Below are positions 33,715 through 40,321 of a stretch of DNA of 42,087 nucleotides, one piece after another. The notes below the pieces were generated by a model. It was given only the letters and a program-made list of their open reading frames with translations. It ran no database searches and had not been told where the DNA came from. The translations under genes were made by a program, and so were the position numbers. The DNA comes from an uncultured Anaerotruncus sp. GTDB lineage: Bacteria; Bacillota; Clostridia; Oscillospirales; Ruminococcaceae. Numbering within the stretch: position 1 is the first letter of the stretch; each line of letters starts with the position of its first letter. The stretch spans positions 1-42,087 of the forward strand of contig NZ_CABUCJ010000007.1 of assembly GCF_902490045.1 (NCBI RefSeq), read 5' to 3'.

Positions 33715-35256
33715 TCAGAGCCGCCAGCGGATTGAGACTTCCTGGGTTCCGTCAGGCTGTCGCTCGCCGACCGAGACGGAGTCGACGAGCAGCGCGATCA
33801 GCTCGCGCGGCATGGGTTCGAGCCGCAGGAGCGCTTCCGCCCGTTCCGCCAGACGGCCGGGCGGCTCCGGGGGGGCCTCCCGCATCCGGGCTTCCAGCGC
33901 GTCCAGCCGTGCCTCGAGCGCCTGCCGCTCCTCCCGGAAGCGCGCGCTCATCCCGGAAAATTCCTCCCGCCCGATGAGACCGTCCACCCGGTCGAGGTAG
34001 AGCGCGCGCAGCGCGTCCATACGCCGGGCAATCTGGTTTCGCAGGTCCTGCGCCTCCGCCCGCTCCCGGCGGAGGCTGCCCTCCGCTTCGCCGGGGGGCA
34101 GCAGCCGTTCGGGGTGGGAAAGCCGGTAGCGGGCGCGCACGAGCATGCGGATGCGTTCCTCCACGACGCCGGTAAGCGCGTCGAGGCGGACCGAATGGCG
34201 GGTGCAGCGCGGGCATGACCGCGAGGAGGCGTAGAGCCCGCATTGCAGATAGGAGCGCCGCTTCCCCTTGTAGAGCTGCGACACCTTGACGAGCGGCCCG
34301 CCGCAGCCGGCGCACCGCGCGATGCCGGCGAGCGGATGGGGCTCGCCCGTCCCGCCGGAACGGGTGCGGCGGTCGAGCAGCGCCTGAACCGCGTCGAAGG
34401 ACGCCCGGTCGACAATCGCCTCGTGGGTCCCCTCCACACGGCACCATGCCTCCTTCGGGACCGCGGCGCACGTCTTGGATTTGTAGCTCACCCGGTGCTT
34501 GACGCCCTGCACCATCGTGCCGACATAGAGCTCGCTGCGCAGAATCCGTCCCACCGTGGTGCGGTTCCAAAGTCCGCCGCCGGTTTCATTGCGGATCCAG
34601 CCGCGCGCACGCCTGTAGGCGGCGGGGCTGGGGATTCCCCGCTCGTTGAGCAGGGCGGCGATCTTCTGCTTGCCGAATCCCTCCAGACAGAGGGAGAAGA
34701 TGGTCCGGACCGCCCCGGCCGCCTCCGGTTCTATCACAAGGTGGTTGTGGTCGGCGGGGTCCTTTCGGTAGCCGTAGGCCGGGATGCTGCCGAGATATTT
34801 GCCCGCGCCGCGCTTTTGCGCAAACACCGCCCGGATGTTCTCCGACAGGTCCTCGAGATACCACTCGTTGATGAGCCCGTTGATCTGGCGGGCCTTTTTG
34901 CCGCCCTTGAGGTCGGTGTCGACGTGGTCCACCACCGCCACGAACCGGATGCCCCACAGTGGGAACAGCCCGTGAAGGTACTTTTCTACGAGCTCCATGT
35001 CGCGCGTGAAACGGGACTGCGTCTTGCAGAGGACGATCTGGAATTCCCGCCGCTCGGCGGCGGCGAGCATGGCGTTCCAGCCGGGGCGGTCCCGGTCGGC
35101 GCCCGAATAGTCCTCGTCGCAGTAGACCGCGCCGACCTCCCAGCCCTGGCTTGCGGCGTAGGCGGCCAGCATCGCCTTCTGGTTCTGGATGCTCTCGCTC
35201 TCCTGGACCTTTTCCGCGTCCTCCCGGCTGAGCCGGCAGTAGATCGCGCAGGTCAT
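33715..35256 (-). CDS. Large serine recombinase
   Basis: A 513-aa site-specific recombinase. The resolvase catalytic domain (about 1-150) has YCRLSRED with nucleophile Ser10, ESIQNQ, DEDYSGADRDRPGW and SRFTRD. It is followed by the recombinase domain (about 165-280, GYRKDP to GTMVQG), a zinc beta-ribbon with CAGCGG and CPRC, and a coiled-coil (about 390-460). This is the TndX/phage-integrase architecture that performs short-core integration and excision. The start at 35256 has GGGAGG upstream and overlaps the stop of a 56-aa ORF (ATGA). It is the only recombinase in the 31-kb element and lies 4.6 kb inside the right end. All catalytic motifs look intact. Confidence 0.93.
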   Translation of the reverse strand: MTCAIYCRLSREDAEKVQESESIQNQKAMLAAYAASQGWEVGAVYCDEDYSGADRDRPGWNAMLAAAERREFQIVLCKTQSRFTRDMELVEKYLHGLFPLWGIRFVAVVDHVDTDLKGGKKARQINGLINEWYLEDLSENIRAVFAQKRGAGKYLGSIPAYGYRKDPADHNHLVIEPEAAGAVRTIFSLCLEGFGKQKIAALLNERGIPSPAAYRRARGWIRNETGGGLWNRTTVGRILRSELYVGTMVQGVKHRVSYKSKTCAAVPKEAWCRVEGTHEAIVDRASFDAVQALLDRRTRSGGTGEPHPLAGIARCAGCGGPLVKVSQLYKGKRRSYLQCGLYASSRSCPRCTRHSVRLDALTGVVEERIRMLVRARYRLSHPERLLPPGEAEGSLRRERAEAQDLRNQIARRMDALRALYLDRVDGLIGREEFSGMSARFREERQALEARLDALEARMREAPPEPPGRLAERAEALLRLEPMPRELIALLVDSVSVGERQPDGTQEVSIRWRL

Positions 35257-35423
35257 GCTTCCGTGCCTCCCGCGTCCTCCCGCCCGGCGGGCGGCGCGGG
35301 CGTTTCCCCGCGGCGCAGGGCGCGGGCGAGATACTGGTCGACCGCTTTCTGGAGGGCTTCCGTCCGCGCCTGCCCGGACGCGGAGCAAAAGGTCTCGGTG
35401 ACGACGAAAACGGCGGGTTTCAT
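35253..35423 (-). CDS. Small ORF (56 aa) translationally coupled to the recombinase
   Basis: Reads MKPAVFVVTETFCSASGQAR at the N-terminus, then a predicted helix and a Pro/Gly-rich tail. GAGGTG lies 7 bp upstream of the ATG at 35423, and its TGA overlaps the recombinase ATG, so the two are co-translated. I do not recognise the family. Its size and coupling make a recombination directionality factor or recombinase partner a reasonable guess. The ribosome site lies in the loop, and the ATG at the end of one arm, of an inverted repeat. Confidence 0.7.
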   Translation of the reverse strand: MKPAVFVVTETFCSASGQARTEALQKAVDQYLARALRRGETPAPPAGREDAGGTEA

Positions 35424-35448
35424 AGGCTTCACCTCACCACAGCCTATG
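35421..35448. repeat. Perfect inverted repeat over the recombinase-operon start
   Basis: CATAGGCT (35421-35428) and AGCCTATG (35441-35448) are perfect 8-bp inverted arms with a 12-nt spacer. On the minus strand the spacer contains the ribosome site of the 56-aa ORF and the last arm ends in its start codon. It could be an operator for autorepression, an RNA hairpin limiting translation, or a recombinase-binding site. Confidence 0.6.
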
Positions 35449-35555
35449 AGGCGGACAACGCTCCCTATGCCGTCCCCGAACGGAAAAAAGGGCCGGCGCT
35501 TTCCCTGATGACGATGTAAGGCGATGCTTCGCCGCCCCGAAGGAGAAGGGGAGGG

Positions 35556-35930
35556 CTATTTTTCCGTGTACCGCCGGATATGCTCCCGGAGCTTGCCGAA
35601 GGTCTCCTCGCTGATGCCGTGCTCCATCCGGCAGGCGTCCGCCGCGGCGGTTTCGGGGGAGACGCCCAGCGCGGTCAGCCAGTCGGTCAGGCAGCTGTGG
35701 CGCTCGTAGATGCGCTCGGCGATTTCACGGCCCGCGGCGGTCAGCTCGATCCAGCCCTCTTTATCCATCGTGATATAGCCGTTCTCGCGGAAGAGGCTCA
35801 TGGCCCGGCTCACGCTCGGCTTGGTAAAGTTCATGTGGCGCGCCACGTCGATCGAACGGACCGCGCCCGCCTTCTTTTTTAAGACCAGGATCGCTTCCAG
35901 GTAATTTTCCGCGGACTCTTGAATACGCAT
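35556..35930 (-). CDS. DtxR/MntR-family iron-type metalloregulator
   Basis: A 124-aa metal-dependent repressor. A winged helix-turn-helix (about 5-65; RSIDVARHMNFTKPSVSRAM) is followed by the dimerisation and metal domain with His78, Cys100, Glu103 and His104 (DACRMEH). It lacks the SH3-like domain of long DtxR proteins. The residue equivalent to manganese-specific Glu99 of MntR is a Cys here, as in iron-sensing DtxR (Cys102), and Asn9 replaces MntR Asp8. This points to ferrous iron as co-repressor. It is divergent from feoAAB, whose control regions carry DtxR-like TTAG-N6-CTAA sites. The ATG at 35930 follows GAGGGAG. Confidence 0.9.
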   Translation of the reverse strand: MRIQESAENYLEAILVLKKKAGAVRSIDVARHMNFTKPSVSRAMSLFRENGYITMDKEGWIELTAAGREIAERIYERHSCLTDWLTALGVSPETAAADACRMEHGISEETFGKLREHIRRYTEK

Positions 35931-35959
35931 GGTAATCTCCCTCGCTGTTGTTGGCCTGA

Positions 35960-35996
35960 GGAAACAAATTTGTGGGAACTCCACAGATTTATTTCC
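35960..35996 (-). other. Imperfect 16-bp hairpin/dyad in the metalloregulator leader
   Basis: Arms 35960-35975 and 35981-35996 match at 14 of 16 positions around a 5-nt centre. The dyad lies between the predicted transcription start (about 36004) and the ATG at 35930. It may be a leader-RNA structure or an extra protein-binding site. Confidence 0.5.
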
Positions 35997-36010
35997 TTTC
36001 GTCTGCGCTT

Positions 36011-36039
36011 ATTCTAACACAGTTCCTTTTTACGTGCAA
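36011..36039 (-). promoter_or_regulatory. Sigma-A promoter of the metalloregulator gene
   Basis: On the minus strand TTGCAC (36039 to 36034), a 17-bp spacer and TAGAAT (36016 to 36011) lie about 80 bp upstream of the start codon at 35930. Confidence 0.6.
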
Positions 36040-36066
36040 GGCGGGAAAATTTTTTCGTCAAAGGAT

Positions 36067-36124
36067 TGACAAAATAGGTTAGCAATGGTAAACTAAGCCC
36101 GTAAAAGGTTAGACAAAACTAACT
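36067..36124 (+). promoter_or_regulatory. feo promoter with two DtxR-like operators
   Basis: A perfect TTGACA (36067-36072), a 17-bp spacer and TAAACT (36090-36095) drive feoAAB. GTTAG-caatgg-TAAAC (36079-36094) covers the spacer and -10, and the perfect dyad GTTAG-acaaaa-CTAAC (36109-36124) lies just past the start site. The TTAG-N6-CTAA geometry is that of DtxR/SirR-type iron boxes, so the adjacent repressor should block this promoter when iron is sufficient. Confidence 0.75.
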
Positions 36125-36179
36125 GCATGCCGGGCGGGGCCGCCCGCATAGCGAAATAAAAGAAAGGAGAACAGCGGAG

Positions 36180-36389
36180 ATGCCGTTAACGATGGCACGG
36201 ACAGGCGAACGGGCGATCGTCAGGGAAATCCATGGGAAGGAAGAAACCCGGCGTTTTCTGGAGAGCCTCGGCTTTGTGGAAGGCGGAAACGTCACAATCG
36301 TTTCGGAGATGGGCGGCAGCCTGATCGTCAATGTGAAGGACACCCGGATTGCCCTGAGCAGGGCGATGGCAAGCAAAATCATGGTTTGA
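36180..36389 (+). CDS. feoA: FeoA ferrous-iron transport accessory protein
   Basis: A 69-aa SH3-like cytoplasmic protein with the FeoA pattern of RFLESLGFVEGGNVTIVSEM followed by a basic strand and the IALSRAMASKIMV end. FeoA is needed for FeoB activity. It is the first gene of the iron operon, 85 bp behind the promoter, with AGGAGAA upstream, and is followed 11 bp later by a second feoA. Confidence 0.9.
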   Translation: MPLTMARTGERAIVREIHGKEETRRFLESLGFVEGGNVTIVSEMGGSLIVNVKDTRIALSRAMASKIMV

Positions 36390-36400
36390 GGAGGACCGGT

Positions 36401-36622
36401 ATGAAAACACTCAAAGAGGCCAAATGCGGAGAAACGGTGACCGTCGCCAGGCTGGGCGGCGAGGGGGCGCTCAAGCGGCGGATCATGGATATGGGCATCA
36501 CCAGGGGGACCCCCGTCTTTGTGCGCAAGGTGGCGCCGCTGGGCGATCCGGTGGAGATCACCATCCGCGGATACGAGCTGTCCATCCGCAAGAACGAGGC
36601 GGAAAACATCCTCGTCGAATAG
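36401..36622 (+). CDS. feoA: Second FeoA protein
   Basis: A 73-aa FeoA paralogue with TVARLGGEGALKRRIMDMGI, a long basic strand and GYELSIRKNEAENILVE, the typical C-terminus. Two distinct FeoA proteins before FeoB is a common Clostridia layout. GAGGAGG overlaps the end of the first feoA. A separate promoter/operator-like site follows before feoB. Confidence 0.93.
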   Translation: MKTLKEAKCGETVTVARLGGEGALKRRIMDMGITRGTPVFVRKVAPLGDPVEITIRGYELSIRKNEAENILVE

Positions 36623-36655
36623 GCGGGAGGAACCGGCGGCGCGGCCGCATTTTTT

Positions 36656-36684
36656 TTGGCGTCACAGTTAGTTATTGCTAACAT
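36656..36684 (+). promoter_or_regulatory. Internal promoter-like site with DtxR-type operator before feoB
   Basis: The perfect dyad GTTAG-ttattg-CTAAC (36667-36682) has the same form as the site at 36109-36124. It is overlapped by TTGGCG (36656-36661), a 17-bp spacer and TAACAT (36679-36684), a plausible weak promoter. feoB may thus have a second iron-repressed start within the operon. Confidence 0.6.
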
Positions 36685-36730
36685 AAGATTTACAAGCCAG
36701 CGGGGAAACCCGCAGAGGGGGTAAACGGAA

Positions 36731-38890
36731 ATGGCAATCAAGCTTGCGCTCGCAGGCAATCCGAACTGCGGCAAGACGACGATGTTCAACGACCTGACCG
36801 GTTCGAGCCAGTATGTGGGAAACTGGCCGGGCGTTACGGTCGAAAAGAAGGAGGGAAAGCTCCGGGGGCATAAGGACGTGATCGTCACCGACCTTCCCGG
36901 CATCTACTCGCTTTCTCCCTATACGCTCGAGGAGGTCGTCACCCGGGACTACATCATGAACGAGCGCCCCGACGTCATCATCAACCTCGTGGACGGCTCG
37001 AACATCGAGCGAAACCTTTACCTGACCACCCAGTTGACCGAGATGGGCATCCCGGTGATCATCGCGCTGAACATGATGGACATCGTCAAAAAGAACGGCG
37101 ACCGGATCGATACCCGGAAGCTGACGGAGGAGCTCGGCTGCGAGGTGATCGAGACTTCGGCGGTCAGGGGCATCGGCTCGAAAGAGGCGGCCGACCGCGC
37201 GGTTCAGATGGCGAAGGCGGGGGTCGGAACCCAGCCGCAGCACACCTTCTCGGGGCCCGTGGAGGACGCGCTGGCACGGATCCGGGAGCTGGCCGGGGAG
37301 CTCGTCCCGGCGGAGAACGCCCGGTGGTACAGCATCAAGCTGTTCGAGCGGGATGCGAAGGTGCTTGAGCAGCTCCAGCTCCCTGCGGACGTGAAGGTGA
37401 ACCTAGAGACGGTCGTCTCCGACTGTGAAAAGCAGTTCGACGACGACAGCGAGAGCATCATCACCAATGAGCGTTACCGGTACATCGCCGGGCTGATGAA
37501 AGACTGCGTACATAAAAAGAACGCCGGCATGACCACGTCGGACAGGATCGACAAGGTGGTCACCAACCGCTGGCTGGCCCTGCCGATCTTCGCGGCGGTC
37601 ATGTTCGTCGTCTACTATGTGTCGGTCAGCTGGCTGGGCGCCATCGCCACCGACTGGACCAACGACACCCTCTTCGCGGAGACAATCCAGCCTCTCGTCG
37701 GCGGCTGGCTCGAAGCGGCCGGCGCCGCCGGATGGCTTAACGGCCTCGTGGTGGACGGCATCATCGGCGGCGTGGGCGCGGTGCTCGGGTTCGTCCCGCA
37801 GATGTTCATCCTCTTCTTCTTCCTCTCCATCCTCGAGGACTGCGGCTATATGGCGCGCGTGGCCTTCATCATGGACCGAATCTTCCGCAAATTCGGCCTC
37901 TCGGGCAAGTCGTTCATCCCGATGCTGATCTCCTCCGGCTGCGGCGTGCCGGGAATCATGGCGACCCGCACGATCGAAAACGAGAAGGACCGCCGCATGA
38001 CGATCATGACGACCACCTTCATCCCCTGCGGCGCGAAGCTGCCGATCATCGCGCTGATCGCCGGCTCGGTCTTCACGGAGATCACCTGGATGGCCCCGGC
38101 AACCTACTTTTTCGGCATCTTCATGGTCATCATCTCGGGCGTCATCCTCAAAAAGACGAAGCTGTTCGCGGGCGACCCCGCCCCCTTCGTCATGGAGCTT
38201 CCGCAGTACCACTTCCCGGCGCCCAAGGGCGTGCTGATCCACATGTGGGAGCGCGGCAAGGCGTTCATCATCAAGGCCGGCACCGTCATCTTCGTGGCGT
38301 GCGGCGTGATCTGGTTCCTCCAGAACTTCGGCTTCACGGCCGGCGGCTTCGGTATGGTGGACGATGAGAACGCGAGCATGCTCGCGGCGATCGGCAATCT
38401 GCTCGCCCCGATCTTCGCCCCGCTGGGCTTCGGCAACTGGCAGGCGGCCGTGGCGAGCGTCTCCGGCCTGGTGGCGAAGGAGAATGTCGTCGGCACCTTC
38501 GGCGTGCTGTTCGGACTCGGGGAGGTCGGTGAGGACGACCCGGCGCTGCTGGCATCCCTGCCCGCCCTCTTCGCGACGAGCGCGAGCGCCCTGGCCTTCA
38601 TGGTCTTCAACCTGACCTGCGCCCCCTGCTTCGCCGCGATCGGCGCGATCCGCAGGGAGATGATGAGCGCGAAATGGACCTGGTTTGCGATCGGTTACAT
38701 GACCGGGATGGCGTACGTCATGGCTTTCATCATCAACCAGCTCGGCGGGGCGTTCTTCTACGGTGTGCCGTTCGGGGCCGGACAGGTGCTCGCGCTCTGC
38801 TGCGTGGCCGCCCTGCTCTACCTGCTCTTCCGCAGTTACAACCCCGATAAGAGGATGCGCAGGCCCGCGGCGGTCGGCGCGGGCGCCTGA
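36731..38890 (+). CDS. feoB: FeoB ferrous-iron transporter
   Basis: A 719-aa inner-membrane Fe(II) permease with an N-terminal G-protein domain. G1 is GNPNCGKT (9-16), the G2 Thr is in PGVTVEKKEG, G3 is DLPG (54-57), G4 is NMMD (113-116) and G5 is about SAVRG. A helical linker domain (about 170-265) is followed by two Gate domains with the conserved Cys of SGCGVPGIMATR and the later NLTCAPCFAAIGAI. Length and all motifs are standard. It lies downstream of two feoA genes and upstream of the Cys-rich peptide, under iron-type control. Confidence 0.97.
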   Translation: MAIKLALAGNPNCGKTTMFNDLTGSSQYVGNWPGVTVEKKEGKLRGHKDVIVTDLPGIYSLSPYTLEEVVTRDYIMNERPDVIINLVDGSNIERNLYLTTQLTEMGIPVIIALNMMDIVKKNGDRIDTRKLTEELGCEVIETSAVRGIGSKEAADRAVQMAKAGVGTQPQHTFSGPVEDALARIRELAGELVPAENARWYSIKLFERDAKVLEQLQLPADVKVNLETVVSDCEKQFDDDSESIITNERYRYIAGLMKDCVHKKNAGMTTSDRIDKVVTNRWLALPIFAAVMFVVYYVSVSWLGAIATDWTNDTLFAETIQPLVGGWLEAAGAAGWLNGLVVDGIIGGVGAVLGFVPQMFILFFFLSILEDCGYMARVAFIMDRIFRKFGLSGKSFIPMLISSGCGVPGIMATRTIENEKDRRMTIMTTTFIPCGAKLPIIALIAGSVFTEITWMAPATYFFGIFMVIISGVILKKTKLFAGDPAPFVMELPQYHFPAPKGVLIHMWERGKAFIIKAGTVIFVACGVIWFLQNFGFTAGGFGMVDDENASMLAAIGNLLAPIFAPLGFGNWQAAVASVSGLVAKENVVGTFGVLFGLGEVGEDDPALLASLPALFATSASALAFMVFNLTCAPCFAAIGAIRREMMSAKWTWFAIGYMTGMAYVMAFIINQLGGAFFYGVPFGAGQVLALCCVAALLYLLFRSYNPDKRMRRPAAVGAGA

Positions 38891-38902
38891 CAAAACCAAA
38901 CG

Positions 38903-38937
38903 CCTCCGCCCTCTCCAGCCGCGCGGGAGGGCGGAGG
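38903..38937 (+). other. Intercistronic hairpin after feoB
   Basis: A perfect 11-bp stem CCTCCGCCCTC / GAGGGCGGAGG (38903-38913 with 38927-38937) with a 13-nt loop separates feoB from the small downstream gene. No T-tract follows, so it is likely an mRNA stabiliser or attenuator. Confidence 0.65.
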
Positions 38938-38970
38938 AATCCACCGACGCGGCGGAAAGCGAGGACTCTT

Positions 38971-39138
38971 ATGGTTACCTGGGTGATCTTGGGCATGATC
39001 CTGCTGGCGGCCTTCTGCGCGGTACGGTACGCGGTGCGCAAGGCAAAGAACGGCGAGTGCGTCGGGTGCTCCGCCTGCAAGAGCCATGCAGGCTGCCACT
39101 GCGGGCACACGGCGCCTCCCGGCCATGACGGACGCTGA
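38971..39138 (+). CDS. FeoB-associated Cys-rich membrane protein
   Basis: A 55-aa protein: one N-terminal membrane helix (VTWVILGMILLAAFCAV), a basic stop (RKAKNGE) and a C-terminal Cys/His cluster with C-V-G-C-S-A-C-K-S-H-A-G-C-H-C. This is the small FeoB-associated family found after feoB in Firmicutes; its exact role is not established, probably iron handling at the FeoB exit. GCGAGG precedes the ATG. It is the last gene of the operon before a perfect terminator. Confidence 0.9.
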   Translation: MVTWVILGMILLAAFCAVRYAVRKAKNGECVGCSACKSHAGCHCGHTAPPGHDGR

Positions 39139-39182
39139 GCCCCTCTGTTGAAACATCGCTCACATCGTGCACATCACCTCCA

Positions 39183-39224
39183 AAAACCGCCGCCCCGACG
39201 CGTTCGCGTCGGGGCGGCGGTTTT
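39183..39224. terminator. Bidirectional terminator between the feo operon and the DUF3795 gene
   Basis: A long perfect stem, AAAACCGCCGCCCCGACGCG (39183-39202) against its complement (39205-39224), with A and T tails on both sides. It stops the feo transcript on plus and the DUF3795 transcript on minus. Confidence 0.95.
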
Positions 39225-39229
39225 ACGGG

Positions 39230-39796
39230 CTATTTTTGCCGGGGCTTTCTGTGCAGCTTCAGGTCGATCCCGCCGTCCGACGCGGCCTGCCGGAAGAGGT
39301 CCGCGGCCAGCCCGGCCCGGGCCTTCAGGTCTTGGGGACCGCCGGGGGCCGCCTCCTCCGCCGCGAGCCGCTCCATGACGCGGCGGACGTCGGAAAGCGG
39401 GAGGAGGTTCACGGCGACGCAGAAGAAGGTCTTGCGCCGCCCGTCGTTAAAGCGCGCCAGCAGCTCCCGCAGGATGGCGGCCTTTTCGTCGAGCTCCGCC
39501 CGGAAGGCGGGCAGGCCCTCCGCCTTCAGCCTGTCCAGGTCCCGGCGGGTATTCCGGGAGGGCAGGAGGAGGTCGTAGGGAGGAGGCTCGAGATAGCGTT
39601 CGCAGGGGTAGGCGGGACAGTCGCAGCAGAATTCGACCCCGCCGTGCTCCCGGCCGCACCGGATGACCGCGCAGGGCTGGTGCCCCTCCCCGCCGCCGCA
39701 GCCGGGACAGCCGTTCTCCATATGGTGGATGGGGCAGAGGCCGCAAAAGAGGCCGCAGAGGGAAAAAGAGGGATACTGCCGCCGGTAATCCTTCAT
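39230..39796 (-). CDS. DUF3795 domain-containing Cys-rich protein
   Basis: A 188-aa protein whose N-terminal third carries the DUF3795 cysteine pattern (CGLFCGLCPIH, GCPGCGGGEGHQPC, CCDCPAYPCERY), probably a metal-binding region. The rest is a helical, charged domain. GGAGG lies 7 bp before the ATG at 39796. Function is unknown. It is the last gene at the right end of the element, about 100 bp from attR, and is transcribed away from it. It shares no operon with the iron genes. Confidence 0.85.
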   Translation of the reverse strand: MKDYRRQYPSFSLCGLFCGLCPIHHMENGCPGCGGGEGHQPCAVIRCGREHGGVEFCCDCPAYPCERYLEPPPYDLLLPSRNTRRDLDRLKAEGLPAFRAELDEKAAILRELLARFNDGRRKTFFCVAVNLLPLSDVRRVMERLAAEEAAPGGPQDLKARAGLAADLFRQAASDGGIDLKLHRKPRQK

Positions 39797-39892
39797 CCGG
39801 GCACCTCCGATATGGTTTGGGCGTCGGGCGTACTGATGCCAGTTTACCGCGCCCGCGGCCCGATGTCAAATTGATTGGATTGGGAACGCCCG

Positions 39893-39898
39893 CATGGG
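39893..39898. repeat. attR: right copy of the 6-bp CATGGG core
   Basis: Right junction of the element. Bases to the right (GGGAGGTGCC…) belong to the ATPase gene; those to the left (…GAACGCCCG) are element DNA. Joined as a circle, the two element ends give GCCCGC-ATGG-GCGGGC, a perfect 6-bp dyad centred on the core. Confidence 0.8.
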
Positions 39899-40181
39899 GG
39901 GAGGTGCCATCAGCAATCGAGGTCTTCACGTCGTGCAGGATGACCCCGTCGAGCGAATCCGCGTCGGAGGAGCAGTGGATCAGCTCGACCTGTTCACAGC
40001 GGCCCTCGGCGGCGGCGGCGACGCGCTTCATCAGCGTGGATTTTCCCGTCCCGGGGCCGCCCTTTATGACGAATTCACGCCACCCGCCCGCAGGGTCGGC
40101 GAGCTGGTCAAAACGCGAAACGAACCCCTGCGGCGTGTTCGCTCCGAGGAAGAAGTGTAAGGGTTCCGCGGTATGATTCAT
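39894..40181 (-). pseudogene. N-terminal part (96 codons) of the split P-loop ATPase gene
   Basis: Encodes the first 96 residues of the ATPase whose remainder is at 7831-8649. HFFLGANTPQGFVSRFDQL and the Walker A GGPGTGKST are characteristic of the family start, and the fragment ends with D-G-T-S-P-H at the element junction. AGGAGG lies 7 bp upstream of the ATG, so a truncated peptide could still be made. The frame continues past the junction for about 150 codons opposite the DUF3795 gene, which is not real coding. The fragment alone has the first P-loop but no complete domain. Confidence 0.9.
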
Positions 40182-40261
40182 AAAAAATCCTCCTAAAACG
40201 ATGATTACTTCATGGTATTCGTTTTTGGGGGATTTGGTTCATTCCCGCGCGGCGCGCGAAA

Positions 40262-40298
40262 GGGCCCTGAACGGTTTTTGAAAAACCGTTCAGGGCCC
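40262..40298 (-). terminator. Long palindromic terminator after the P-type ATPase gene
   Basis: A perfect 18-bp inverted repeat (40262-40279 with 40281-40298), realistically a 13-bp GC-rich stem with an AT loop, lies 24 bp past the stop of the minus-strand metal pump. Only TTT follows on the minus strand, so termination may be incomplete and could read into the ATPase gene. Confidence 0.7.
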
Positions 40299-40321
40299 CC
40301 GGGAATCCGGGAGAGGAAACG

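Larger units (their letters stand above)
8649..39898. mobile_element. 31.2-kb integrated element interrupting an ATPase gene
   Basis: Both ends carry the direct repeat CATGGG, and the host ORF flanking them rejoins in frame when one repeat copy and the intervening 31,244 bp are removed. The only recombinase inside is the large serine recombinase at 33715-35256, the expected enzyme for a short-core, precise insertion. Cargo comprises a divergent sugar/sugar-acid catabolic locus with its own regulator and ABC importer (8691-33630), an iron-uptake operon with its repressor (35556-39138), and a DUF3795 gene. No relaxase, coupling protein, type IV secretion, replication or phage structural gene is seen, so transfer would need help from elsewhere. 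Boundaries follow directly from the sequence; that the recombinase made the insertion is inference. Confidence 0.85.

Noticed and set aside
35257..35388. 44-residue extension of the serine recombinase
   Set aside because: Arg/Pro-rich, overlaps the 56-aa ORF in another frame, and the catalytic domain starts at the ATG at 35256 with a good ribosome site.
35455..35555. Possible terminator for the metalloregulator gene around the A/T run at 35480-35487
   Set aside because: Only a 4-bp stem precedes the T-tract on the minus strand; too weak to call.
39447..39893. Apparent C-terminal extension of the ATPase N-terminal fragment
   Set aside because: It runs over the DUF3795 gene in another frame and loses all ATPase similarity right after D-G-T-S-P-H.
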